Shown here: piece after piece, positions 40,100 to 48,698 of the stretch
How positions within the stretch are numbered: position 1 is the stretch's first letter
How the letters are laid out: each line of letters starts with the position of its first letter
The notes under the pieces: generated by a model
What the model was told of the DNA's origin: nothing
Database searches by the model: none
The model's input: only the letters and a program-made list of their open reading frames with translations
Made by a program: the position numbers and the translations under genes
Assembly: GCF_002008225.1 (NCBI RefSeq)
Contig: NZ_MRDH01000016.1
Coordinates: 240-64,239, forward strand
DNA length: 64,000 nt
Source of the DNA: Agrobacterium salinitolerans
Lineage (GTDB): Bacteria; Pseudomonadota; Alphaproteobacteria; Rhizobiales; Rhizobiaceae
Direction: 5' to 3'

Positions 40100-40133
40100 G
40101 GTACTTTAACTTTCAATAGCCGCCGCTTCCCGA

Positions 40134-40223
40134 TCAGAAGCGTTCGGGGCGAATGAGAGCATAGGTGAGATAGGCGGCGATAAAGACCGTGACAGCACCG
40201 CTCAAGATATAGTCGAATGTCAT
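40134..40223 (-). CDS. kdpF: KdpF small subunit (29 aa)
   Basis: ATG 40223 to TGA 40136-40134 encodes MTFDYILSGAVTVFIAAYLT followed by YALIRPERF. The single helix and the C-terminal LxRPERF signature are those of KdpF, the peptide that stabilises the KdpABC complex. GGAGGC precedes the start. It is far shorter than usual gene-finder limits. Confidence 0.9.
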   Translation of the reverse strand: MTFDYILSGAVTVFIAAYLTYALIRPERF

Positions 40224-40235
40224 CGCAGCCTCCGT

Positions 40236-40319
40236 CTAAAGCCGGTCGCAGGCGCGCGTATAGGCAAAGCAGAGGGCGAAAAACACCGTGGCTGCACCAA
40301 TCAGAACAACATCCATCAT
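40236..40319 (-). CDS. Small membrane peptide (27 aa) upstream of kdpF
   Basis: ATG 40319 (a second ATG follows at 40316) to TAG 40238-40236 encodes MMDVVLIGAATVFFALCFAY then TRACDRL. It is a single hydrophobic helix with a charged C-terminus, preceded by AAGGAG at ideal distance, and its stop lies 12 bases before the kdpF start. It appears to be the first gene of the kdp operon. Similar tiny frames ending in ACDRL-like tails are, to my recollection, found before kdpF in other bacteria. Function unproven. Confidence 0.72.
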   Translation of the reverse strand: MMDVVLIGAATVFFALCFAYTRACDRL

Positions 40320-40484
40320 CGATGGGACTCCTTTTTAATCGAGGAGCCGTACAGGAAGAAAAGCGCCGTCATGTGGGACGTCGCTTTTCAATCTTTCTGG
40401 CTGGAAAGGGAACACCATCCCTTCCCGAACAGAAGAATGCACCCGAACCGCATAAAGGTTCGAGACGGCCACAGATGGAATAAA

Positions 40485-40497
40485 ATAGGAATCCTAT
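40485..40497. promoter_or_regulatory. Short palindrome upstream of the kdp operon
   Basis: ATAGGA-A-TCCTAT is a perfect six-base inverted repeat about 165 bases upstream of the first kdp ORF, inside an AT-rich patch. It is followed by a second TAGGAAT copy. It could be part of the KdpE site or promoter; not recognised as a known operator. Confidence 0.35.
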
Positions 40498-40507
40498 AGG
40501 AATTTTA

Positions 40508-40526
40508 TGCCCGCCGGTTGCGGGCA
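40508..40526. other. GC-rich hairpin between kdp and asparaginase
   Basis: ATGCCCGC and GCGGGCAT flank a short loop. There is no T run on either strand, so it is not called a terminator. Confidence 0.45.
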
Positions 40527-40540
40527 TCGCTACCGCTACT

Positions 40541-40600
40541 TAGAGTCTTGACGCATCTCCGGACGGGAAACCGGGGTCCACTTTTCCTGGAAGTGCTCTA
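40541..40600. repeat. RIME-like rhizobial intergenic repeat
   Basis: The 60 bases from TAGAGTCTTGACGCATCTCC to the terminal GGAAGTGCTCTA match the familiar rhizobial RIME-type mosaic repeat (on the minus strand: TAGAGCACTTCCAGGAAAAG, then CCCCGGTTTCCCGTCCGG, then GCGTCAAGACTCTA). The ends TAGAG/CTCTA are inverted. The element abuts the asparaginase gene and supplies its TAG stop codon. Identification is from memory of the consensus. Confidence 0.7.
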
Positions 40601-41551
40601 AGCAAGCCGGCTGTCACCGAAAGCGGAAACGATGGTTTCCGCCGGGCTTTTACTGGCAAGCAGCGCGGCCAGCAAAATGCGGGCCTGTCCGGGACGAAGG
40701 GTGGATGAATGCACGGCGCCCGCTGCGACAAGGTCATGCCCGCCGCCACCGCCGCCGTAACTTGCCACGAGCCGCCCTTCCGGCACGCGGCTGGAAACGA
40801 TGACGGGAACGCCGCGTTCTGCGCAGCGCTTCACGGCTTCGGCGATACGCGGATTGGCATTGCCGGAACCAAGTGCGGCAAGAACGATGCCTTTCGCGCC
40901 CACCTGCAGGCTTGCATCGATATGGGTGGCGTCACAGCCGGGATGAATGGCGACGATATCGACGCGCTGATCGGTTACCGGGGCGGAAAGCCGCAGCGTT
41001 GCGGCAGCCACCATTGGCCGGGCCGAGCGGAAGGCATCCGCCTCGTCCGCGCTCAGCTTGTAAAGCCCCCAGGCCGGCAGACAGCGGCCGCCGAAGGAAA
41101 GGAGCACACCTTTTGCGGCATTCGCGTGATCGAGCGCTGTTTCTATGGCCTTGGCCAGATTGGCCGGTCCGTCCGCGTCCTTATGGTCTGCGGTAAACTG
41201 CGCGCCGGTGAAGACCACCGGCTTTGTGATGGCCCGCTGCAAATGTACGAGCAGCGAGGATTCCTCCATGGCGTCGGTGCCATGCAGAACCACGATGCCG
41301 GCAACGGCGGGATCATCAAGCTCCATTCCCACCGCATCACTGATGCGCTGCATGTCCGCCAATGTCAGGCTTGAGGAATCCTTCGCCATCAAATCGACCG
41401 GCTTCAGCCGGGCGTTGATCTGCGGAACCAGCGCCAGCAGGTCCTCACCCGAAAGGCTGGGCTGGCTTGCGCCATCGGCGCCACGCCGGCTAGCGATGGT
41501 GCCGCCGGTGGCGATGACCGCCACCAGAGGCGTTGCGCCCTGCCCGCTCAC
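40598..41551 (-). CDS. ansA: L-asparaginase (classical type I/II family)
   Basis: A 317-residue amidohydrolase turning asparagine into aspartate and ammonia. The nucleophile threonine is T18 in ATGGTIAS, and the second motif is [13 protein letters not shown]. The third block is [19 protein letters not shown], with the lysine of the triad. No clear signal peptide is visible, suggesting a cytoplasmic enzyme. The start overlaps the permease stop by four bases (ATGA), so both are in one operon. The TAG stop lies at the edge of the RIME-like repeat; nearby C-terminal residues may have changed on its insertion. Confidence 0.93.
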   Translation of the reverse strand: MSGQGATPLVAVIATGGTIASRRGADGASQPSLSGEDLLALVPQINARLKPVDLMAKDSSSLTLADMQRISDAVGMELDDPAVAGIVVLHGTDAMEESSLLVHLQRAITKPVVFTGAQFTADHKDADGPANLAKAIETALDHANAAKGVLLSFGGRCLPAWGLYKLSADEADAFRSARPMVAAATLRLSAPVTDQRVDIVAIHPGCDATHIDASLQVGAKGIVLAALGSGNANPRIAEAVKRCAERGVPVIVSSRVPEGRLVASYGGGGGGHDLVAAGAVHSSTLRPGQARILLAALLASKSPAETIVSAFGDSRLA

Positions 41552-42999
41552 TGTATCGCTCCCGCACGCTCGTCCGCGAGGCGGTAGATGCGATCACGCA
41601 ACAGATACCAGCCGATGACGAGCGCTGGAATGATGACAATCAGCGAGGCGATGGTCCAGGAGCCGACAGGATAGTCAAACGCCATCAGCACAAGGACACC
41701 GAAAAGGAAGATGAGTGTGAGGATGCCGGTATAGGGCGCGCCGAACATGCAGAAATCCGGACGCACGATCTCACCGCGCTGCGACAGCTGCCAGAGCTTC
41801 AGCTGGCAGAGCACGATAACGGCCCAGGCGCAGATGATGCCAAGCGCTGACAGGTTAAGTGCGATTTCGAACGCGGCGGAGGGGACAACGGCATTGAGCG
41901 CGACGCCGAATACGGTAACGACGGCGGTAACCGCGATGCCCCCATAGGGCACGCCATTCTTGTTCATCTTCGCCAACGCTGCCGGGGCCGAGCCGGAAAC
42001 CGCCATGGAGTGGAGAATGCGGCCTGTGGAATACAGGCCGGCATTGAGCGAGGAGAGCACGGCTGTCAGCACGACGAGGTTCATGATCACGTCAGCGCCC
42101 TCTACACCGATGGAGCCGAAGAAGGTGACGAAGGGGCTCTCGCCGGCCTTGTAGGCGGTATAGGGCAGAAGCAGCGTGAACAGCAGCACGGAGCCGACGT
42201 AAAAGACGACGAGGCGCAGAACCACCGCGCGGATGGCGCGCGGCATGACCTTGCGCGGGTCTTCGGTTTCGCCTGCTGCCGTACCAATCAACTCGATCGA
42301 CGCATAGGCAAAAACCACACCCTGAATGATGACGAAGGCTGGAAGAATACCGTTGGGGAAAAAGCCGCCATTGTCAGTGATGAGGCTGAAGCCGGTGACG
42401 TGGCCCTCGATGGGCGTACCGAAAATGACGAAATAAATGCCGACGACGAGGAAGATCGCGAGAGCCAGCACCTTGATCAGGCTGAACCAGAACTCCAGTT
42501 CGCCGAACACCTTCACCGACAGCATGTTCATCGCCAGCACGACCACCAGCGCCGTCATCGCGAAGACCCACTGGTCGATACCCGCAAGCCACGGCACGTA
42601 TTGCTTGAAGAAATTCATATAAAGCGCAACAGCGGTGACATCGGCCACCGAGGTCATGGCCCAGTTGAGCCAATACATCCAGCCGGCTGCAAAGGCCATC
42701 TTCTCGCCGTAGAACTCGCGCGCATAGGACACAAAGGAGCCGGAGCTCGGGCGATGCATGATCAGCTCACCGAGCGCGCGCAGCACCAGAAACGCGAAGA
42801 AGCCGCAAAGCGCATAAACGAAAACCAGCGCCGGACCAGCCTGCGCGAGACGCCCACCGGCACCCAGAAACAGACCCGTGCCGATGGCGCCGCCGATGGC
42901 GATCATCTGGATTTGGCGCGGCTTCAGGGCTTTATGATAACCGAGATCCTCTTCGACGAAGACCTCACGTTCGGCGGGTGCCGTTTTTCCAGAATGCAT
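41548..42999 (-). CDS. ansP: Amino-acid permease, AnsP-like (APC family)
   Basis: A 483-residue transporter with about twelve hydrophobic segments. The N-terminal consensus of the amino-acid/proton symporters is clear: [20 protein letters not shown] (about 22-41), followed by [22 protein letters not shown]. The family includes E. coli AnsP, CycA and proline permeases; asparagine is inferred from the coupled asparaginase gene. It is divergent from aspartase, with two operator-like sites between them. Confidence 0.88.
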   Translation of the reverse strand: MHSGKTAPAEREVFVEEDLGYHKALKPRQIQMIAIGGAIGTGLFLGAGGRLAQAGPALVFVYALCGFFAFLVLRALGELIMHRPSSGSFVSYAREFYGEKMAFAAGWMYWLNWAMTSVADVTAVALYMNFFKQYVPWLAGIDQWVFAMTALVVVLAMNMLSVKVFGELEFWFSLIKVLALAIFLVVGIYFVIFGTPIEGHVTGFSLITDNGGFFPNGILPAFVIIQGVVFAYASIELIGTAAGETEDPRKVMPRAIRAVVLRLVVFYVGSVLLFTLLLPYTAYKAGESPFVTFFGSIGVEGADVIMNLVVLTAVLSSLNAGLYSTGRILHSMAVSGSAPAALAKMNKNGVPYGGIAVTAVVTVFGVALNAVVPSAAFEIALNLSALGIICAWAVIVLCQLKLWQLSQRGEIVRPDFCMFGAPYTGILTLIFLFGVLVLMAFDYPVGSWTIASLIVIIPALVIGWYLLRDRIYRLADERAGAIQ

Positions 43000-43105
43000 G
43001 GATTTATCCTCCCGATAAAACGCTTGTAGTCGGCAATAAGCCGGAAATCAAAGTGGAACTGGCGTCGTCCCCAATGCTGGAAATATGCCAGCGAATGCAA
43101 ACATG

Positions 43106-43126
43106 CTGTAAAGCTGCATGACAGAT
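43106..43126 (-). promoter_or_regulatory. Operator-like site facing ansP
   Basis: On the minus strand the site reads ATCTGTCATGCAGCTTTACAG, preceded by AAAA. It is almost identical to the site at 43214 but inverted toward ansP. Likely bound by the neighbouring GntR-family regulator (inference). Confidence 0.6.
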
Positions 43127-43213
43127 TTTTGCCGTCATAATGGCAGATAATGCCGCTCGTCAAGGGTATTCGACATGATTGACCTTCTCCTCCACCAAGT
43201 TTAAAGTCGAAAA

Positions 43214-43236
43214 ATCTGTAAGACAGCTTTACAGAT
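43214..43236 (+). promoter_or_regulatory. Operator-like palindrome facing aspA
   Basis: ATCTGTAA-GACAGCT-TTACAGAT is a perfect eight-base inverted repeat, 33 bases before the aspA start, so it overlaps the likely promoter or leader. It shares ATCTGT-N4-CAGCTTTACAG with the site at 43106-43126. Confidence 0.7.
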
Positions 43237-43268
43237 ATTACAACACTTAAAAGCCAGTGGAGGAAAGA

Positions 43269-44702
43269 GTGAGCGTGACGCGCAAGGAGCATGATTTGCT
43301 CGGGACGAAGGAAATTCCGGCGGATGTCTATTGGGGCGTGCACACGGCGCGCGCTGTGGAAAACTTCAAGATCACCGGGGTGACCATAGGCCACAACCCT
43401 TATCTCGTCCGGGGACTGGCCTATGTGAAGGAGGCGGCCGCACGCGCAAATCACGAGCTCGGCCTCATCGATGCCGAACGCATGGAAGCGATCGCGGAAG
43501 CCTGCCGCGAAATCCGCGCCGGCTCGCTGCATGAGCAATTCGTGGTGGATGAAATCCAGGGCGGCGCCGGTACCTCCACCAACATGAACGCCAATGAGGT
43601 CATCGCCAACCGCGCGCTTGAGCTGCTTGGTCACGAGAAAGGCGATTATGCCCGGCTTCACCCGAATGACCATGTCAATCTCAGCCAATCGACCAACGAC
43701 GCTTATCCGACCGCGATCAATGTCGGCCTGATCGAGGCGATCGATGATCTGGCGGCTTCCATGGGCGTTCTGAAGGACGCTTTCGACCGCAAGGCGCAGG
43801 AATTTGCCGGCTTCATCAAGATCGGCCGCACCCAATTGCAGGACGCCGTGCCGATGACGCTCGGCCAGGAATTCCGTACCTTCGTGGTGATGCTGGGAGA
43901 AGATCAGGCGCGTCTCATCGAATCCGCAGCACTCCTGCACGAAATCAATCTCGGCGCCACCGCCATCGGCACCGGGCTGAATGCACCGCGCGGTTATGCA
44001 GCGCTCGCCTGCCAGCATCTGGCGGAACTGACGGGAAGGCCGCTCGTGACGGCTGCCGACCTGATCGAAGCCACACAGGACCCCGGTGCCTTCGTGCACC
44101 TTTCCGGCGTGCTGAAACGCGTTGCCGTCAAGCTGTCGAAGACCTGCAACGACCTTCGCCTGCTCTCCTCCGGTCCGCGCGCCGGCATCGGTGAGATCAC
44201 CCTGCCCTCCGTTCAGGCGGGTTCCAGCATCATGCCGGGCAAGATCAATCCGGTCATTCCCGAAGTGGTCAACCAGGTGGCCTATGCGGTGATCGGCAAT
44301 GACATCACCATCACCATGGCCGCCGAAGCCGGGCAGTTGCAGCTGAACGCTTTCGAGCCGATCATCGTGCGGGCATTGTCACAGAGCATCAGCCAGCTCA
44401 GCGCCGCCTGCCGCACTTTGGCGGAACGCTGCGTCGAGGGCATCGTCGCAAACCCCGGCATCATGGCGCAGCGTGTGGAAGAATCGATCGGTCTCGCCAC
44501 CGCACTCAATCCGCTGATCGGTTATTACGCCGCGACTGACGTGGCGAAGGAGGCGCTTGCCAGCGGCCGTACCGTGCCGCAGGTGGTTCTGGAACGGGGT
44601 TACCTAACGGAAGCGCAATTGCAGCAGGCGCTGAGCCCGCGGCATCTTGCCAACCTGCCCGCGGTTACCGTTACGGCTGGCGAAGCCGATCTTCGCCGAT
44701 GA
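43269..44702 (+). CDS. aspA: Aspartate ammonia-lyase (aspartase)
   Basis: A 477-residue enzyme of the fumarase/aspartase superfamily that releases ammonia from aspartate to give fumarate. Blocks include TNMNANEVIANRALELLGH, HPNDHVNLSQSTNDAYPTA and the signature GSSIMPGKINPV. GGAGGAAA at 43259 points to GTG 43269 as start (GTG 43275 or 43257 are alternatives). With ansP and ansA it completes asparagine to fumarate plus two ammonia. Its 3' end overlaps the convergent regulator by 32 bases. Confidence 0.94.
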   Translation: MSVTRKEHDLLGTKEIPADVYWGVHTARAVENFKITGVTIGHNPYLVRGLAYVKEAAARANHELGLIDAERMEAIAEACREIRAGSLHEQFVVDEIQGGAGTSTNMNANEVIANRALELLGHEKGDYARLHPNDHVNLSQSTNDAYPTAINVGLIEAIDDLAASMGVLKDAFDRKAQEFAGFIKIGRTQLQDAVPMTLGQEFRTFVVMLGEDQARLIESAALLHEINLGATAIGTGLNAPRGYAALACQHLAELTGRPLVTAADLIEATQDPGAFVHLSGVLKRVAVKLSKTCNDLRLLSSGPRAGIGEITLPSVQAGSSIMPGKINPVIPEVVNQVAYAVIGNDITITMAAEAGQLQLNAFEPIIVRALSQSISQLSAACRTLAERCVEGIVANPGIMAQRVEESIGLATALNPLIGYYAATDVAKEALASGRTVPQVVLERGYLTEAQLQQALSPRHLANLPAVTVTAGEADLRR

Positions 44703-45387
44703 TCGTCGTCACCACCTGCTTCACCTGGCCGAGGTGAAGCTCCATCGCCTCACGCGCCTCGGGTGCTGAATTCCGCCGGATCGCTTCGACGATCCGGCGG
44801 TGCTCGAAATTCGAGGCGACACGGCGGCCCGCCATCAGATTGACCATCTCGGACTGCTGGGAAAGCGCTTCGCGGGCATCGGCCACCACCTTGGCGAATA
44901 GTCCGTTGGCCGAAGCTTCCGCGATGGCGCAGTGAAATTGCCCGTCGAGCAACACCCAGGGATGCGGCCTCTCTTCGGCGTCCATCCGGTCGCAGAGGTC
45001 CAGAAGGGCGGCCAGTTGCGCATCCGTGCGCCTCACCGCCGCCCAGCCGGCGGCCGGCACTTCGATGAAGGGCCGGGCCTCGATCAGATCGCGGGCGGAA
45101 TAGGCACCGTAACTCAATTCCGAAGGCGGTGTCGGCGTCATCACATAGGTGCCGCTGCCGGTGCGGGTCTGCGTCAGGCCCAGGGTCTGAAGCGAGCGCA
45201 GCGCCTCGCGGATGATCGGACGGCTGACGCCATATCGCAGTGCCAGATTGGACTCGGCAGGCAATCGGGTACCGACCGCAAGCTGACCCGAAGTGATGGC
45301 GGAACGGATATCATCGAACACCGCTTCCGCGGCATTCTTGCGATTGATCGGCTGTGCCTCTGTTAGCCAATCCGACAACCCGCCCAT
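44671..45387 (-). CDS. GntR/FadR-family (FCD) transcriptional regulator, probable ans regulator
   Basis: A 238-residue regulator. The GntR winged helix lies at about 16-82 (AAEAVFDDIRSAITSGQL, LPAESNLALRYGVSRPIIREAL) and the FCD ligand domain at about 95-225 (DLIEARPFIEVPAAG, HCAIAEASANGLF, HRRIVEAI). ATG 45387 follows GGAGGG; the longer frame to 45453 lacks support. Position next to aspA, and two palindromic sites in the ansP-aspA gap, suggest it controls asparagine/aspartate catabolism; R. etli has an analogous ansR. The last 32 bases overlap aspA antisense. Confidence 0.88.
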   Translation of the reverse strand: MGGLSDWLTEAQPINRKNAAEAVFDDIRSAITSGQLAVGTRLPAESNLALRYGVSRPIIREALRSLQTLGLTQTRTGSGTYVMTPTPPSELSYGAYSARDLIEARPFIEVPAAGWAAVRRTDAQLAALLDLCDRMDAEERPHPWVLLDGQFHCAIAEASANGLFAKVVADAREALSQQSEMVNLMAGRRVASNFEHRRIVEAIRRNSAPEAREAMELHLGQVKQVVTTIIGEDRLRQP

Positions 45388-45589
45388 ATTCAAACCCTCC
45401 GGCACCCTAATATGATCGGCAATATCGGCACGAAATCCTGAAGGATTTTGCAAGGCGCGACACAGCAGATTCGATAGGCGAGATCACGCGACCGTCCAGA
45501 AACGAAAGGACGGCCGCCGCTCTCGCGGCTAAGCCGACCTTCCTAACATCATCCTGCCCATGGGAACAACGATGGCGGATATTTTTATG

Positions 45590-45616
45590 GGAGTGAGGGC
45601 ATGACGCCCTCACTCC
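45590..45616. terminator. Hairpin after the RND operon
   Basis: GGAGTGAGGGC (45590-45600) and GCCCTCACTCC (45606-45616) form a perfect 11-base stem 10 bases after the RND stop. The tail on the minus strand is A/T mixed rather than a clean T run, so termination or 3' protection are both possible. Confidence 0.65.
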
Positions 45617-45626
45617 GTTTCCGATA

Positions 45627-48600
45627 TCAGGCCGTGACGTCGTGTCCTTCCGGCTTGTCATCCTCACGCGGAATGCGGAACCACGCAACATAAAGCGCCG
45701 GCAGGAAAAGCAGCGTCAGCGCCGTGCCCACGACGATACCACCCATCATCGCATAGGCCATCGGCCCCCAGAAAATCTCCCGGGAGATGGGAATGAGGGC
45801 AAGTGTGGCTGCCGCCGCCGTCAGCATGATCGGCCGCATGCGGTGCTCGGTCGCCTCGATGACGGCGTGCCAGGCCGACACACCCTCGCTCCTCAGATGC
45901 TCGATCTGCACCACGAGGATGACCGAGTTGCGGATGAGAATACCGATCAACGCCAGCACGCCGAGAATGGCGACGAACCCCATCGGCGCATTGGAGAAAA
46001 GCAGCGCCACCACCACGCCGATGAGGGCCGTTGGCGCCACGGCGAAGACCAGGAATAACCGGCTGAAACTTTGCAGCTGAACCATGAGGATCGTTGCCAT
46101 TGCAAACAGCATAAGAGGTACCACCGCAACGATCGGCGCTTGCGAATCCGCGCTGGATTCAACAGAGCCTCCCGTCTCCAGCTTATAACCCACGGGCAGC
46201 ATCTTCTCGAAAGCCTCGAGTTTCGGCTTCAGCTGTTCCACAATCGTCGCAGGCTGGGTCGGGCCAATAATGGCGGCCTTGACGGTGACCGTCGGGATTC
46301 GGTCGCGACGCCAGATGGTCGGCTGTTCCAGCTCATAGCGGAAATTGGCAATGGCCGAGAGCGGTACGGCCTTGCCGTTCGTCGCCGGCAATTGCAGGTT
46401 CTGCAGGGTCTCGATGGACCCACGCTCCGCCAGCTGCGCCCGCGCCACCACATTAACGAGATAGATGTCATCCCGAACCTGGGTAACGGTGGAACCCTCG
46501 ACAATGCTGTTCATGGCATTGGCGATATCTTCCGAGGAAACCCCGAGCTGGCGGGCCTTATCCTGGAGAACATCGACCTTGACCACGCGTGTCGGCTCGT
46601 TCCAGTCCATGACCAGATTGGACAGCAGCCGGTGTTCGCCGACAATGCCCGACAATTGCTGCCCGAGCTCGCGGACTTTCTGGATGTCGGGGCCGCTCAG
46701 GCGATATTGCACCGGTTTGCCGACCGGCGGGCCGATATCGAGCAATTTCACGAAGGCGTCGGTGCCGATGAATGTACGGTCCAGATAAGCCTGTAATTCG
46801 GCACGCACCTTGTCACGCACATCCAGCCCCTTGGTGACGATGACCGTCTGGCCAAAGGTCACGTCCGGCGTCTGCACGTCGAAGGACAGGATGAAACGCG
46901 GCGCGCCCTCACCGACATAGGTCGTCCAGTGATCGACATCCGGATTTTTGGCCAACATATCCTGCTCGAACTTGGCCATCTGCCGGTTGGTTTCGGCAAT
47001 CGAGCTGTTCTGCGGCAGGTTCCAGTCGACGATAAGCTCCACGCGGTCGGATGACGGGAAGAACTGCTGCTGCACCAGGCTCATGCCGCCGATGGACAGG
47101 GCAAACAACGCCACCGTGGCGACAATCGTCACCCAGCGCCAGCGCAGCGCCCGACCAAGAAGCCAGGAAAAGGCCGAGGCAAATCGCCCCTTCTTTTCAT
47201 GATGAGACTTCATCGTCTTCGGCAGGATCGTCACCCCGAGCAATGGCGTGAACAAAACTGCGACGATCCATGACACGATCAGGGAAACGGCGATCACCAC
47301 AAAAAGCGTGAACGTGAATTCGCCGGCCGCACTGTTGTTCAGGCCAACGGGTATGAAGCCGGCGACGGTGACCAGCGTGCCGGTCAGCATCGGAAAGGCG
47401 GTGGAGGTGTAGACATAGGTCGCTGCTTTCCTGAGATCGTCTCCCACCTCGAGCCGCGCCACCATCATCTCCACCGCGATCATCGCATCATCGACCAGAA
47501 GCCCAAGCGCGATGATGAGCGCACCCAGCGAGATACGTTGCAGCGAAATGCCCGTATATTCCATGTAGACGAAGGTAATCGCCAGCACGAGCGGGATCGA
47601 GACGGCAACCACCATGCCAGCCCTGAGACCAAGGCTGATGAAGCTGATGACGAGAACGATGGCGATGGCCTCGAAAAGCGCAGAGGTAAAGCCGGAAACA
47701 GCTTCATCAACGACGGCCGGCTGGTCGGACACCCGGTGTACATCGACGCCGACAGGCAGATCCGCGACGACGCGCTTCATCTGCGCATCCAGCGCCTCGC
47801 CGAAATGCAGGAGATTCGCGCCGGTTTTCATGCCGATCGCAAGGCCGATGGCCGGCTGGCCGTTGAAACGGAACAGCGAGGATGGCGGATCGACATAACC
47901 GCGCCGGATCGTCGCCACTTCCGTCAGCGGGAAGAAGCGGTTGTTAACGCGCAGATTGATGGACCGCAGGCTGTCTTCCGAGGTGAACTGGCCGCTGACC
48001 CGCAGGGCCACGCGCTCCGGCCCGGCATTAACGAAGCCGGATTGCGTGACGGCGTTCTGGGATTGCAGCGTCTTGATGATCGACTGCTGGTCGATGCCGA
48101 GAGCCGCGATCTGGCGTGTGGAAAACTCCAGATAGATTGCCTCATCCTGCGCGCCGATGACGTCGACCTTACCGATATTTTCGACGGTCAGCACCTTGGC
48201 GCGGGCATCCTCGACAAGATCGCGTAATTGCCGCTGGCTGAGACCGTCGCTGGTGAAGGCATAGATATTACCATAGACGTCGCCGAAGCGGTCGTTGAAG
48301 AAGGGGCCGACGACACCGGACGGAAATTCTCCCTTGATATCGCCGATCATGTTGCGCACCCGCACCCAGGTGGGTTCGACGTTGCGTGCCTTGGTTTCCG
48401 GCACCAGTTCCACAAAGATCGTGGTGCGGCCGGCCACCGTCTGGCTACGCAGATGATCGAGATTGTCGAGTTCCTCGAGCTTCTTCTCGATCCTGTCTGT
48501 CACTTGACGGGTCACTTCCTCGGCGGAAGCGCCCGGCCATTGCGCACTGATCACCATGGTCTTGATGGTGAAATTCGGATCTTCCTCGCGACCAAGATTG

Positions 48601-48698
48601 AGATAGGAGAAAACGCCGGCGAGAACGAAGACCAGCATGAAGTACCAGACGAGCGAACGGTGTTCGAGCGCCCAGTCGGAAAGATTGAATTTCTTCAC
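45627..48698 (-). CDS. RND-family efflux pump, inner-membrane transporter
   Basis: A 1023-residue transporter with the RND layout: one membrane helix at about 15-35, a large periplasmic loop, six helices near 330-540, a second loop, then five helices. The proton-relay aspartates appear in ALGLLVDDAMIAVE. It belongs to the AcrB/HAE1-like superfamily, in the shorter clade that works with two adaptors (compare Pseudomonas TriC). Substrates cannot be told from sequence. It overlaps the upstream adaptor by four bases. No outer-membrane channel gene is present, so an unlinked TolC is expected. Confidence 0.92.
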   Translation of the reverse strand: MKKFNLSDWALEHRSLVWYFMLVFVLAGVFSYLNLGREEDPNFTIKTMVISAQWPGASAEEVTRQVTDRIEKKLEELDNLDHLRSQTVAGRTTIFVELVPETKARNVEPTWVRVRNMIGDIKGEFPSGVVGPFFNDRFGDVYGNIYAFTSDGLSQRQLRDLVEDARAKVLTVENIGKVDVIGAQDEAIYLEFSTRQIAALGIDQQSIIKTLQSQNAVTQSGFVNAGPERVALRVSGQFTSEDSLRSINLRVNNRFFPLTEVATIRRGYVDPPSSLFRFNGQPAIGLAIGMKTGANLLHFGEALDAQMKRVVADLPVGVDVHRVSDQPAVVDEAVSGFTSALFEAIAIVLVISFISLGLRAGMVVAVSIPLVLAITFVYMEYTGISLQRISLGALIIALGLLVDDAMIAVEMMVARLEVGDDLRKAATYVYTSTAFPMLTGTLVTVAGFIPVGLNNSAAGEFTFTLFVVIAVSLIVSWIVAVLFTPLLGVTILPKTMKSHHEKKGRFASAFSWLLGRALRWRWVTIVATVALFALSIGGMSLVQQQFFPSSDRVELIVDWNLPQNSSIAETNRQMAKFEQDMLAKNPDVDHWTTYVGEGAPRFILSFDVQTPDVTFGQTVIVTKGLDVRDKVRAELQAYLDRTFIGTDAFVKLLDIGPPVGKPVQYRLSGPDIQKVRELGQQLSGIVGEHRLLSNLVMDWNEPTRVVKVDVLQDKARQLGVSSEDIANAMNSIVEGSTVTQVRDDIYLVNVVARAQLAERGSIETLQNLQLPATNGKAVPLSAIANFRYELEQPTIWRRDRIPTVTVKAAIIGPTQPATIVEQLKPKLEAFEKMLPVGYKLETGGSVESSADSQAPIVAVVPLMLFAMATILMVQLQSFSRLFLVFAVAPTALIGVVVALLFSNAPMGFVAILGVLALIGILIRNSVILVVQIEHLRSEGVSAWHAVIEATEHRMRPIMLTAAAATLALIPISREIFWGPMAYAMMGGIVVGTALTLLFLPALYVAWFRIPREDDKPEGHDVTA

